In this document: positions 1-9,096 of the stretch, one piece after another
Position numbering within the stretch: position 1 is the first letter of the stretch
How the letters are laid out: the number at the start of each line of letters is the position of its first letter
Assembly: GCA_031262985.1 (NCBI GenBank)
Contig: JAISGQ010000005.1
Location: 1-64,000 of the forward strand
Origin: Oscillospiraceae bacterium
GTDB taxonomy: Bacteria; Bacillota; Clostridia; Oscillospirales; Acutalibacteraceae
Direction: 5' to 3'
DNA: 64,000 nucleotides
Notes under the pieces: generated by a model
Told to the model about the DNA's origin: nothing
Databases searched by the model: none
Seen by the model: only the letters and a program-made list of their open reading frames with translations
Position numbers and translations under genes: made by a program

Positions 1-900
1 TAAATTTAGGCAAGGCGTCAAATCTCCGTCAATCACATTCATGCTGAAAACAAATGTTTTAAGATTTTTCAACTTCTTTATGAAAGAAAGGTTCGGCAAT
101 TCATTTTTTCCAAGCAAAACCAGTTCCTCAAGGTTTTCCAAATCTTCCAACACTGAAAAATCCTCAATTTTAGGACAGTTTTCGATTCGTAAAGCCCGAA
201 GTGTGTTTTTTACTGCGGATAAAGCTGATATATCTCGCAATGATCGATTATAATACAAATATAAGCATTGCATCCTATCAGATTGTTGTATGCCTTCCAA
301 TGATTTCATTTTGCATTTAATCATAGAGAGTGTGTCCAAAACTTTACTGCAGGATAAATTTGTTAAATCAGCATCGTTATATTCGGAAATACCAAGAGTT
401 TTTAATGTTTCTATTTGTTGGTAATTAATATGTCCTTTCCCCGAAACACTTAAACTTTCTATTCCCTTTATTTGGGAATAGTTGACCTGACTGATAAACT
501 CTTCTCTATGACCATACTCGGTTCTGCAATAAAGCGATTTGATTTCCTGCATTTCATATAACGGAGAAAAATCAAAGTTGTGACCGGCACTATCCGCAGG
601 TATGATGTCGAGATGCCGTAATGTAGGACATTGAGTAATAAAGGAAATATCATCGGCAACAATAATGGCTTTCTCAAGTTTAAGCCGATTGACCAAATCA
701 ATTTGTTCAGATAACGAATGTCCCGTATTTACGATTCTGGGGCATAAACAAGTTGCATTCGGAGGACTTTTAATAACAATTGCATCATAAACATTGGCAG
801 GACGTGTTAATGGTTTAAATTCGTATCCATCGCGCAGAATATAATATTGTGAAAATATTTGATAGTCAGTAATTACTTCATTTATTTCATTTTTGTTCAT
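1..900 (-). CDS. Leucine-rich-repeat-like immunity protein, 3' end beyond window (partial)
   Basis: An open frame of exactly 300 codons runs from an ATG at 900 to the left edge with no stop, so the C-terminus lies outside the window. The second half has irregular leucine-rich repeats (for example LRALRIENCPKIEDFSVLED and LENLEELVLLG). The start overlaps the stop of the upstream Rhs tip in an ATGA arrangement, which indicates translational coupling. A gene directly behind an Rhs toxin module is normally its cognate immunity gene, and LRR-type proteins do occur in that position. The immunity role is therefore inferred from position plus fold, not from a recognised family. Start choice is supported by the coupling; no strong separate Shine-Dalgarno is visible. 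Confidence 0.75.
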   Translation of the reverse strand, partial: MNKNEINEVITDYQIFSQYYILRDGYEFKPLTRPANVYDAIVIKSPPNATCLCPRIVNTGHSLSEQIDLVNRLKLEKAIIVADDISFITQCPTLRHLDIIPADSAGHNFDFSPLYEMQEIKSLYCRTEYGHREEFISQVNYSQIKGIESLSVSGKGHINYQQIETLKTLGISEYNDADLTNLSCSKVLDTLSMIKCKMKSLEGIQQSDRMQCLYLYYNRSLRDISALSAVKNTLRALRIENCPKIEDFSVLEDLENLEELVLLGKNELPNLSFIKKLKNLKTFVFSMNVIDGDLTPCLNL

Positions 901-2144
901 TTACCTAACAACTTCTTTCCGGGACTCCAAATTTTATTATATGTTTCTGCTTTATCATCCCAATGCAAAACACCTCTTTCGGCTTGCATCAGATACTCAT
1001 CAATAAATGCTGCTATTTGGTTTGGGGCAGATTTCCACCTAATCGATGTAGGCACATCATGCTTAGCGTATCTTTTGGCTGATTGGATTGCTCTTTTAAA
1101 TCCGCCCTTACCGACATAGTTTTTACCGCTTTCAAAGATAATTTCATATGAGCCGGTTGCCTTTCTAATATCGCTTGCCTTATCAGCAGCTTTATAAATG
1201 TCTTTCGCTGCACCTATAACATCATCAGCTTTGTCAGCAATTTTCACAGTTGCCTTTACAACGTCTTTAACTTTGTCAGCAACTTTCACAGCTGTCTTTA
1301 CAATTCTTGTAACTTCACCAACGCCTGATACAAACGGGATAAGATCAATTGCATCTCCTACAAGGCCTGCCCACGCCCAAGGATCGGTGGGATTAGCACA
1401 TACTTCAACAATACTTACGCTGAGTGAAATTACATCAAATACAGTTTCCCAAAACGCGCCGCCGCTATCTTCTCGTGCAACAGGATTATTCTCGCAGTAC
1501 GCGAACATATTTGTTGAAAGCACGGAACTTCCGGTATCCACAATCTCATCCGCATTTATGAATTTCTTCATGTCCGGATCATAATACCTGCTCTGCAGAT
1601 AGTACAACCCAGTCTCAGTATCATACCGATACCCGCGATACCTGTAGGGATTCTTCACGCCGACAGTATCAGCCAATGTGCCTGTAGTAGAAACCAGCTT
1701 ACCCCAAGAATCATACAAGTAGCTGACAACATTCGCGCCGGTATCGTCAATCAGCCCGATGATGTCGCCCTGCACGTTCTTCTCGTAGTAGTAAGTCGTG
1801 CCGTTCAGCGTCATGGCAAGTATATTCCCGGCCGCATCATAATCATACCATAATATATCCTCGCCTGCAACCTCTTTTAAAACTTTTGTGCCGTTGAGGA
1901 GATAAGTATGCTCCACGCCGTTGACGGTTTTTGAGGTTCTGATTCCGTCAGCGTCGTAGGTGTAACTCGCAGTAAGCCCATTCCCGCTGATTCCGGCAAG
2001 CTGTCTGCCGCGCTGCCATGTGTAGGTGTAGCCGTCGTAGCTCGTTCGGTTTCCTATCGAATCATAAGTTATCGCCTTGCCGTCGTAGCTTGTCAGCTTG
2101 TCTTTCCAGTTGCTGTCGCCGTAGAGGTAACTTGCCGCCCGCAC
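897..2144 (-). CDS. Displaced (orphan) Rhs tip with GIY-YIG-like C-terminal toxin, 5'-truncated
   Basis: The first about 190 residues repeat the final YD-repeat/Rhs core of the large Rhs gene upstream, including RYRGYRYDTETGLYYLQSRY. Then the sequence diverges into a different C-terminal module. That module has a pre-toxin-like hydrophobic stretch (WAGLVGDAIDLIPFVSGVGE), a K/A/D-rich helical segment, and a final domain starting YEIIFESGKNYVGKG with later R and E residues, which loosely fits a GIY-YIG nuclease fold. The usual DPxG cleavage motif is degenerate (EDSGG). There is no signal peptide, and the only start is a GTG inside a hairpin, so it may be a silent cassette that needs recombination with the complete rhs gene. 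The stop overlaps the immunity-like gene (ATGA). Toxin class is a weak assignment. Confidence 0.75.
   Translation of the reverse strand: MRAASYLYGDSNWKDKLTSYDGKAITYDSIGNRTSYDGYTYTWQRGRQLAGISGNGLTASYTYDADGIRTSKTVNGVEHTYLLNGTKVLKEVAGEDILWYDYDAAGNILAMTLNGTTYYYEKNVQGDIIGLIDDTGANVVSYLYDSWGKLVSTTGTLADTVGVKNPYRYRGYRYDTETGLYYLQSRYYDPDMKKFINADEIVDTGSSVLSTNMFAYCENNPVAREDSGGAFWETVFDVISLSVSIVEVCANPTDPWAWAGLVGDAIDLIPFVSGVGEVTRIVKTAVKVADKVKDVVKATVKIADKADDVIGAAKDIYKAADKASDIRKATGSYEIIFESGKNYVGKGGFKRAIQSAKRYAKHDVPTSIRWKSAPNQIAAFIDEYLMQAERGVLHWDDKAETYNKIWSPGKKLLGK
1579..2129 (-). repeat. Rhs core duplication, copy in orphan tip
   Basis: This 551-bp stretch is near-identical, without length change, to 3399-3949 in the full-length rhs gene. 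Homology stops abruptly on both sides: at 2129 where the orphan tip loses its upstream part, and at 1579 where the variable toxin region begins. It offers a template for recombination that would swap toxin tips. Confidence 0.85.
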
Positions 2145-2166
2145 CGCAATTTCTTGCAGTGCGGGC
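2137..2166. repeat. Hairpin at the 5' junction of the orphan Rhs tip
   Basis: GCCCGCAC and GTGCGGGC flank a further GCAA/TTGC pairing with one mismatch, giving a 13-position stem around a TTTC loop. It lies 7 bp outside the point where Rhs homology ends and contains the only candidate GTG start codon of the orphan tip. It may be a terminator remnant or a recombination boundary. Confidence 0.6.
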
Positions 2167-2221
2167 TAAGTGGTTTTTGACGAATAATCTCACGCGTTTA
2201 TATGGCTATTTGGCATCTTTA

Positions 2222-2668
2222 TCAAACATCCATTCCTGTTCTTCCATCATTTTCTTCGGTAACATATTCGAGATTTGTAAAATTGTTTGCAATTGCATTT
2301 TCATAAATCGCTTTAGATATATTTTTGTCTTTAGCATAAATATCAACATATTCACAATCACAAATTAAAAGCAATAACTGACAATCGCTTTTCACAAAAT
2401 CTTCATAAGTTTTTATATCAAAATAACCACCGTTTTTTAAATATGCTCCCGCTTTGAGAAAAATGATATAATGGTCAACAAGAGCAAGCTTCAAAAACTC
2501 GCTACCATCATATGAATCTTTTTTAAAAAATGTCTCACCTGAAGGGCTTGTATATACCGCATCTTGTTCTACATACCAGATATAACTTTCAATATCGATA
2601 CATTTTAAAATTTGCCACAACATCTTTCCTGTACATTGCTCTATATCAAATGTTACTCCTATAATCAT
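2222..2668 (-). CDS. DUF2691-family immunity-like protein
   Basis: The 148-residue protein starts MIIGVTFDIEQCTGKMLWQI and ends near YVTEENDGRTGMDV. This matches the pattern I know for DUF2691, a small Firmicute family (length about 150, conserved C-terminal T/EENDxRT). The ATG at 2666-2668 has an AGGAGG ten bases upstream. It follows the full-length rhs gene by 87 bp on the same strand, the standard place for a cognate immunity gene, so protection against the Rhs C-terminal toxin is the likely role. That role is inferred from context; the family itself has no established biochemical function that I can cite. It is predicted to be cytosolic, with no signal peptide or membrane segment. Confidence 0.75.
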   Translation of the reverse strand: MIIGVTFDIEQCTGKMLWQILKCIDIESYIWYVEQDAVYTSPSGETFFKKDSYDGSEFLKLALVDHYIIFLKAGAYLKNGGYFDIKTYEDFVKSDCQLLLLICDCEYVDIYAKDKNISKAIYENAIANNFTNLEYVTEENDGRTGMDV

Positions 2669-2755
2669 TTTAATTTATCCTCCTATTGTATATAACGGAT
2701 TATTATCAGTTATGTGAAAATTCAAAAAATGCCTTTAATGACGCTCTTGCTTTAT

Positions 2756-5700
2756 TTATCCAAATACCATGCTTAATCCTTTTTCAAAACCTGCGACAAG
2801 CGGAGGAAGCAGGACATCGTCTCCTATACCTACGCCGGTAGCGTTATCAGCAATTATAATAGCCATTCCCACTACACAGCCAACGATCAAAACTGCTCCT
2901 AAGGCGCTTTCGGCAACGACTCCCCAGTCAATGTCCCAACCAATCTCTTCTATATATGGGCTGCTTCTGTCGCCATTCGGATTCACGCTCCAGTCCCAAT
3001 CATGATAATGTCCTCCATTTTCATCGTGAGGATGTTTTTTTGGTTTACCATGGTCATCATAATCATAATCCTTTATAGCCCTACCATCTCCATCATACCA
3101 TCTGTCTTGTTTAGGCGTACCATCAGGATAATTTAAAGTTACTTTTGAATTTGCCGGTCCATCTTTTGTAGGAAGGCTGTTTACATACATTATTACAATT
3201 CCCATGTAATCCAAAAAATCATAATAATCTTTTAAGCTGTTTATTATCGGTGAACCATCAGCTCTGAAGGATATGCGACCACTTGGATCTATCATATTTA
3301 CAGGATTGTTTAGGCAGTAGGTATACATATCATTGCCCAAAACCCCTTGACCTGTATGAACCAACCCATCCGCGTTAACAAACCGTCCAATACTCGCGTC
3401 ATAATACCTGCTCTGCAGATAGTACAACCCAGTCTCAGTATCATACCTATACCCGCGATACCTGTAGGGATTCTTCACACCGACAGTATCTGCCAATGAG
3501 CCTGTAGTAGAAATTAGCTTACCCCACGAATCATACAGGTAGCTGACAACCTTCGCGCCATCGCCGTCGATTATTCCAATAATATCTCCCTGCACGTTCT
3601 TCTCGTAGTAGTAGGTGTCTCCGTTCAGCGTCATCGAGAGGATATTCCCCGCTGCATCATAATCATACCACAATATATCCTCGCCTGCAACCTCTTTTAA
3701 AACTTTTGTGCCGTTGAGGAGATAAGTATGTTCCACGCCGTTGACAGTCTTACCAGTTCTAACTCCGTTTGAATCGTAGGTGTAACTGGCCGTAAGCCCA
3801 TTTCCGCTGATTCCGGCAAGCTGTCTGCCTCTCTGCCACGTATAGGTGTAGCCGTCGTAGTTCGTTCGGTTTCCTATCGAATCATAAGTTATCGCCTTAC
3901 CGTCGTAGCTGGTCAGCTTGTCCTTCCAGTTGCTGTCGCCGTAGAGGTAGGTGTAGGAGTTCGTAGCTGTAAGCCCGTCAAGTGCGCCACTGGTCAGAGT
4001 GTACTCCTCGACCAGCAGGATGTTTCCTCCGTTGTCGTAGGTGTAGGCAATCGTCTTTCCAAGCCATGCGTTATCCTCGCGAATCAGCTGATTCAGCTCG
4101 TCATAGTAGTACTGTGCCTTCTGCGTATCACCTTCGCTGATAGTTTCGATGTTGCCCAGTGCGTCGTAGGTGTAGCTCAGTGTCTCGCTCCAGTTTACGC
4201 CGGAGTTGATAATCTGGCTGACCACAGAGGAAGTAGTCTGCGCGGCTTCTCCGTTTCGGTACTGATACTCCGTTGTATATATCGGAGTTTCACCTTCAGC
4301 GGATATGTCGGTCTGAGAAACTCTGTCAAACCCGTCGATGGAGTAGGAGATTTTCTTGCCGTCCGAAAGCTCCATATCCGTGAGCGTGCCGGTGTTAGAG
4401 TATGTGTATACGTTGCCTTTAGTCACACCTTCTGAGGTAGTTTTTGTGCTTGTCAGACGTCCCGTAGTCTTGTCGTAGACGTAGGTCAGCATATCGCCTT
4501 CACTGCTGTAAGCCTTGACGGGAGTGCCGTCCGAGTCGTACTCATACCGCCAGTATACGCCGCTGATAAGGTCGTCGTACCTGCCGATTCTGCCGTCGGA
4601 GGTGTAGCTCCAGCGATAGGCATCAACACCGTCGTAGCTCATGCTTGTGATACGTCCCGCCTCGTCGTAGGTCGGCTCGGAGTAGTCGCCGTTGCCGTAC
4701 TCGGTCATCTCGAGATAGCCGTTGTTCGCGCCGTATGTGTTAGCCGCAAGCACCTGATTTCCAACGCTCGTGGAGGTGACGTTGCCGAACTGGTCGTACT
4801 CGAATGTGTAGGTTACATCCGGAGTGCTGCCGGTTGTGTTATGAGATATTGTATCAAGCCTTCCGTCATCGTAGGTGTAGGTGTTCGTGCTGTTTCCGGT
4901 AGATACTGCCAACAGATTGTCATTATCTGCGTTGTAGGTGTAATCGGTCTCATTTCCGTTCACGTCGGTTACTGTGTTTAGTACTCCCTTTAGGTCATTG
5001 TAATTATATAAAGTTTCGTTTCCGAACATATCTGTGTAAGATGACTTATAGTTTGTGCTGTATTCAATCACTCCCGAGGTCATAGTAAGCCCGTCCGCCG
5101 AAGTGCTTACCCCTGTGGCAAGACCGTCCTCGTCGTAGGAGTAAGTAGCGGTTTTGCCGTTGATGTCCGTCACGCTAAGCAGCTGCTTTGTCGTGCTGTC
5201 GTAGGTGTAGGTCGTGCTTGTTCCGTCGGGATAGGTTATGCTGCTGACCTCAGGTCTCTTGTCCTCGAGGTAGGTGTAGGTGGTGGTTCTGCCCTCCGCG
5301 TCGGTGGCGGTCGTCAGTCGTCCGAAGGTGTCGTACTCCATCTTTCCGCCGAACGCTTCCTTGTAAAGCTGAATGTCGTCGAATATCGCCCTGTTCGCCT
5401 GCCTCTCGTAGAGCAGTGCGATTTTTACCTGACTATAGGCGTAAGGTGCGGACGCCGAGCCCGATAAATACTGCCAGTTAGGGGTTTTTGCCTCAAAATC
5501 AAAGGTGAAATTCTGTGCGGTAACTCCCGATTCCGTCGGCACAAATGTCAGCTTGACCCCGTAGGTTCTGGCTGCGCCGTTGTTGAGGTCGGTCTTCATG
5601 ATGGCGTTTGCCATTGCCCATGCTCCGAACACGAAATTATCGCCTGCTGCGCCGGACACGGTAACGGTCTGTTCTATTGATTTGGCGGCTGTTCGTTGTC

Positions 5701-8700
5701 CCGCCATGTAAAATCCGCTTCCGACCCGTCCTGCAACCACCTTGTCGGAGGAGGCGAGCCCCGTTTTTACCCAGCTTGATGCTGTTGCGCTGTCTACTGC
5801 CTCTCTGAAATGTCCGTTGTCAAGCAGGTTGTACCTGTTTGCGACATCTCCCTCTTCGAGCTGTACGTTGTCGATATACACCTCTCCTACAACGTTGCGA
5901 AGTGTAACTACAGCCTTTATGGTGTCGCTCGCTGAATTTGAGGGTATTGTGAAGGTGTAGCACATTCTCTGCCAATCGAAAGTACCCTTCACCTGCTCGC
6001 CGAGCATTTGCGTCTCGTTTCCGTTCTCATCCTGACAGATTACTGCAAGCGCGAATCCGGAGTCGCCCGGCGTGCTGCCTTGTGCTACGTTTACTGCTTT
6101 TACATCGGCTGACAGCGTGTAGGTTTGCCCTTTTTGCGTCTCCGATACTGTCTGATATGCACTTACGATTTCTGTATTTGCCGAAGAGGTAAGCTTGAGT
6201 GATTTCTGCCCCAGCGAATGTTCGTCAACATTAACTCCCGCGCTTCCTGCAGTGCCTGCATATGAGCTTACCCACGCTGTGCCGGAGCCTAACTCCAGCC
6301 CCGAATTTTGAATGTAATTAGTGACGCTTTTCTGCATCTTCGACTGGTATTTCAGTGCGTGCTTCTTGTTGTCGTTTCCGTTGTCGAAGCCGGAATAGAC
6401 GGCGTTGCCCAAATGGTCTCTGGCGCAGACGGTGTGTCCGGAGTTGTCGAACATCATTGTTTCGCTTCGTCCGAGCCTGTCGGTTATGGTCGTTTCGCCG
6501 GAGTTATATGTCCACGTCAGCGTGTTGCCTTCGCCGCCCTGTGTGCCGTATTCCGTTATTTTGCTCACTCTTCTGGGAGACGCGGCTTTGTATTCTACTC
6601 CGAGGGAGCTTCCGTCGGCGTCGGTTATCTCCGTCATGATTTTTTTGCTTCCATCCGCACTCCACGTTATGGACACTATTTCGCCGTTCGGTCTCGTTAT
6701 ACTGCTGAGATAGCCGTCCGTGTAGCTGTATGAGGTCGCTCTTCCGGATGGATCTGTTACAGATGTGAGATAGTCGTTCGCATCGTATGCCAGTGTCGCA
6801 GTCCGTCCTACTCCGTCTGTAACCGATGTTATTTTGTCGCCGGTATATCCCACTGTCAAGCTCTTGCTTGTCAGCTTATCGGTTATGCCGGTGAGGTAGC
6901 CGGAGGAGTTAAACTTAACCTCCGTATCTCCGCCGTCCGAGAGGGTATACGTTCCGTCCGACTCCACCTTTATGGTTGTGGAGGTGTCAAATTCCTTCTC
7001 ATGCAAAGAGCCGCCCGACGCGCTTGCCTGGTAGTAATGCACCGTTCCGTCGGCATCTGTATGCTTGTAGGTGTAGCCCGACACGTCCGATGTCTGTATT
7101 CTCTGCGACAGATTCAGCCGCATTCCGTATCCGAGCTTGCCCTGTCCGGCAGGATTTTCTGTGCCTCTCTTGCTGTGATTATACACATGACTGATGGATA
7201 TCGGCATATGATTTCCATCCATTGTCAAATCATCATACACGTAGATGAGGTTGCCGTTAAAGTCGCCTACATTCACAGTACCCATAGAGCCGTTGCCCGC
7301 TGTCTGGTATGTAAGCTGACCTTCCAGTCCTTCGTTGTTGAGATAGGTTATGCTCGCGGCAGGTCTCCTGTTGACTGTCGCGCCTGTGTAACGAGACGAA
7401 AAGAATTGAACATATTTATATGAGTTTGCCGTATCGGGCGATATCAGTGCCAGTCCGTAGTTGTTATTATTCAGATACCACGACTTCACTGCGTCCGTTA
7501 TATCCCAGTAGAATCGCACCTGATTTTGCGCCGCCGGAATAGCTACGCTGTCAAGCACTGTACTGCTGTAATTTGAGTTCAAATCCCACCAGTTCATGTT
7601 TATCAGCGGAATATTTGCCGTAATCTGATGCGCATTTATCGTAAATCCACTTGATCCGGAAAACTGTTTTACCGTCAGTCGGGCATACGCGCTGAGTATC
7701 ATATCCGATTCCGTTATGCCGCTCGGAAGTGTAAATTTAAATGCCGATCTCAGGTGACCATACGACGACGACTCGCGTCCTACATACAATGCTCCGTACT
7801 GATACATTGCGTTTGAGCTTGCATTGTTTGAGTTTACGCTTGTGTTGTCAACTGTTGAGTTGTCGTATACCTGTGTTATGGTTGGGTCTATCACAACGGG
7901 ATATGCCCGCTCCGAAGAGAGAAGCCACTCCATATCCGGCGTAATTGTTACTGTATATATGTTTCGGTATTTCTCTAAGCTTAAAGATAACGCACTGCTT
8001 ACCTCATGCTCCGCGTCCTCCATGTAAGGAGCTTCGATTACTCTTACAACCTCGCCGCTCTGCTTGTCCTTAAGGAAGATTTTGTTTTCCTCAAGCGACG
8101 CGGTGATGTTGTTCCCCGCGCTGAGAGTAAAGCTAAAGCTCTGCGCCGCTGTCCTTTTGTTTACGATTATGTTTTCCTTTATGTCGTTTCCGTACAGTGT
8201 GTACTCCAAATCTACATCGTCCAATATGTTTTCATACACTACTGTATCACTTATACTTTTTGCCTCAGTCTTCTTCTTGTTTTCTTCTCCGTTTTCCTTC
8301 TTTACGCTTGCTTCCTTCTTGTTAACGCCGTCAAGACTCCACTTTATTTTGTAATCTCCCTCGCGTATTGTCAGCAATTTGCCTTCCTTCGCCTTCTTCG
8401 CAAAGCTTACCTTTACATTTCCGGTGTCCTTGCTCAGAGACGGCTCGGAGGTCTCGTCTTGTCCTTCCGTGAGGCTGTTATTTATCTCCACCCAATTGCC
8501 GTTTTCGTCCTTCTCATGCACATCTGTATTGTATATCATCGCCGCCATACGACCGTCTTTGAGCTTGAAATGCTTTACATTTGCCTCTCGTTTTTCCTCT
8601 GCTTCGTACAGTATTTCGTCGTCTGTGAACTCACTTTCTTCGTCAGTATCCTCATACGGATTCTCAAAAACATTGTACACGTCAGGCTGAACAATTTCGG

Positions 8701-8812
8701 GCGATGTGTTTTTATTGCTCTTCGCCGCAGATATTGCCTCTATTGGCGTAAGCTGCAAACACATTGCCAAAATCAACGCGATTGATGTTATACGCAATAC
8801 TTTCTTCATCAT
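2756..8812 (-). CDS. Secreted Rhs/YD-repeat polymorphic toxin, full length
   Basis: A 2018-residue protein. A signal peptide (about residues 1-29, ending near IEAISAA) indicates Sec export. Residues about 320-495 resemble a DNRLRE-type beta-sandwich; about 830-1155 hold two jelly-roll, carbohydrate-binding-like modules; YD/Rhs repeats (Y-x-YD-x-x-G-x-L) fill about 500-830 and 1155-1830. The core ends with RYYDASIGRFVNADG and a DPSG motif near residue 1844, the usual boundary between Rhs cage and toxin. The C-terminal toxin region has a HDENGGHYHDWDW histidine-rich motif, then a hydrophobic segment (about residues 1965-1995) that could insert in membrane. TCGGAGG lies nine bases before the ATG. 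Downstream are its DUF2691-like immunity gene and an orphan tip. Such proteins mediate contact-dependent or secreted interbacterial toxicity; the toxin activity here is not identified. Confidence 0.9.
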   Translation of the reverse strand: MMKKVLRITSIALILAMCLQLTPIEAISAAKSNKNTSPEIVQPDVYNVFENPYEDTDEESEFTDDEILYEAEEKREANVKHFKLKDGRMAAMIYNTDVHEKDENGNWVEINNSLTEGQDETSEPSLSKDTGNVKVSFAKKAKEGKLLTIREGDYKIKWSLDGVNKKEASVKKENGEENKKKTEAKSISDTVVYENILDDVDLEYTLYGNDIKENIIVNKRTAAQSFSFTLSAGNNITASLEENKIFLKDKQSGEVVRVIEAPYMEDAEHEVSSALSLSLEKYRNIYTVTITPDMEWLLSSERAYPVVIDPTITQVYDNSTVDNTSVNSNNASSNAMYQYGALYVGRESSSYGHLRSAFKFTLPSGITESDMILSAYARLTVKQFSGSSGFTINAHQITANIPLINMNWWDLNSNYSSTVLDSVAIPAAQNQVRFYWDITDAVKSWYLNNNNYGLALISPDTANSYKYVQFFSSRYTGATVNRRPAASITYLNNEGLEGQLTYQTAGNGSMGTVNVGDFNGNLIYVYDDLTMDGNHMPISISHVYNHSKRGTENPAGQGKLGYGMRLNLSQRIQTSDVSGYTYKHTDADGTVHYYQASASGGSLHEKEFDTSTTIKVESDGTYTLSDGGDTEVKFNSSGYLTGITDKLTSKSLTVGYTGDKITSVTDGVGRTATLAYDANDYLTSVTDPSGRATSYSYTDGYLSSITRPNGEIVSITWSADGSKKIMTEITDADGSSLGVEYKAASPRRVSKITEYGTQGGEGNTLTWTYNSGETTITDRLGRSETMMFDNSGHTVCARDHLGNAVYSGFDNGNDNKKHALKYQSKMQKSVTNYIQNSGLELGSGTAWVSSYAGTAGSAGVNVDEHSLGQKSLKLTSSANTEIVSAYQTVSETQKGQTYTLSADVKAVNVAQGSTPGDSGFALAVICQDENGNETQMLGEQVKGTFDWQRMCYTFTIPSNSASDTIKAVVTLRNVVGEVYIDNVQLEEGDVANRYNLLDNGHFREAVDSATASSWVKTGLASSDKVVAGRVGSGFYMAGQRTAAKSIEQTVTVSGAAGDNFVFGAWAMANAIMKTDLNNGAARTYGVKLTFVPTESGVTAQNFTFDFEAKTPNWQYLSGSASAPYAYSQVKIALLYERQANRAIFDDIQLYKEAFGGKMEYDTFGRLTTATDAEGRTTTYTYLEDKRPEVSSITYPDGTSTTYTYDSTTKQLLSVTDINGKTATYSYDEDGLATGVSTSADGLTMTSGVIEYSTNYKSSYTDMFGNETLYNYNDLKGVLNTVTDVNGNETDYTYNADNDNLLAVSTGNSTNTYTYDDGRLDTISHNTTGSTPDVTYTFEYDQFGNVTSTSVGNQVLAANTYGANNGYLEMTEYGNGDYSEPTYDEAGRITSMSYDGVDAYRWSYTSDGRIGRYDDLISGVYWRYEYDSDGTPVKAYSSEGDMLTYVYDKTTGRLTSTKTTSEGVTKGNVYTYSNTGTLTDMELSDGKKISYSIDGFDRVSQTDISAEGETPIYTTEYQYRNGEAAQTTSSVVSQIINSGVNWSETLSYTYDALGNIETISEGDTQKAQYYYDELNQLIREDNAWLGKTIAYTYDNGGNILLVEEYTLTSGALDGLTATNSYTYLYGDSNWKDKLTSYDGKAITYDSIGNRTNYDGYTYTWQRGRQLAGISGNGLTASYTYDSNGVRTGKTVNGVEHTYLLNGTKVLKEVAGEDILWYDYDAAGNILSMTLNGDTYYYEKNVQGDIIGIIDGDGAKVVSYLYDSWGKLISTTGSLADTVGVKNPYRYRGYRYDTETGLYYLQSRYYDASIGRFVNADGLVHTGQGVLGNDMYTYCLNNPVNMIDPSGRISFRADGSPIINSLKDYYDFLDYMGIVIMYVNSLPTKDGPANSKVTLNYPDGTPKQDRWYDGDGRAIKDYDYDDHGKPKKHPHDENGGHYHDWDWSVNPNGDRSSPYIEEIGWDIDWGVVAESALGAVLIVGCVVGMAIIIADNATGVGIGDDVLLPPLVAGFEKGLSMVFG
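3399..3949 (-). repeat. Rhs core duplication, copy in full-length rhs
   Basis: Partner of 1579-2129: same 551-bp length and near-identical sequence, encoding the last Rhs core repeats immediately before the toxin region. Confidence 0.85.
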
Positions 8813-9009
8813 CTTTTTTTACCTCCGATAGTTTATTTTCCATCTCGGAGTATATCAGCTTTTTTCACCTTATATTGTCGAATTATGTCGAATAGTGTAA
8901 AAATTCCTCTTTTTGTTACTTTGCACTAATCGGTCGGGTGTTTTTTGTGAAATATTGATACAGTTTCGTTTAGAGATATAATTAAGATGAGAGGGGAGCA
9001 TACGACAAT

Positions 9010-9036
9010 ACTGCGCTACCCAAATGATAGCGCAGT
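9010..9036 (-). terminator. Hairpin downstream of the pdaB-like gene
   Basis: A perfect 9-bp stem ACTGCGCTA/TAGCGCAGT with a 9-nt loop lies about 60 bp past the stop of the deacetylase gene. No T-tract follows on the minus strand, so intrinsic termination is only possible. The rest of 8813-9009 is an AT-rich leader of the rhs gene with no gene that I can see. Confidence 0.45.
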
Positions 9037-9096
9037 TGTATCGGTCTCGCTTGGATTTTGCGGAGTGTGGGCTGCTTCTCCTCCCGCACTCTCCTC

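Noticed and set aside
41-253. Small plus-strand frame, and a minus-strand 77-codon frame at 468-701
   Set aside because: Both are shadows of the open minus-strand LRR-like gene that covers 1-900 without a stop.
8006-8785. 259-codon plus-strand frame
   Set aside because: Antisense of the rhs gene N-terminal region, with biased composition and no RBS.
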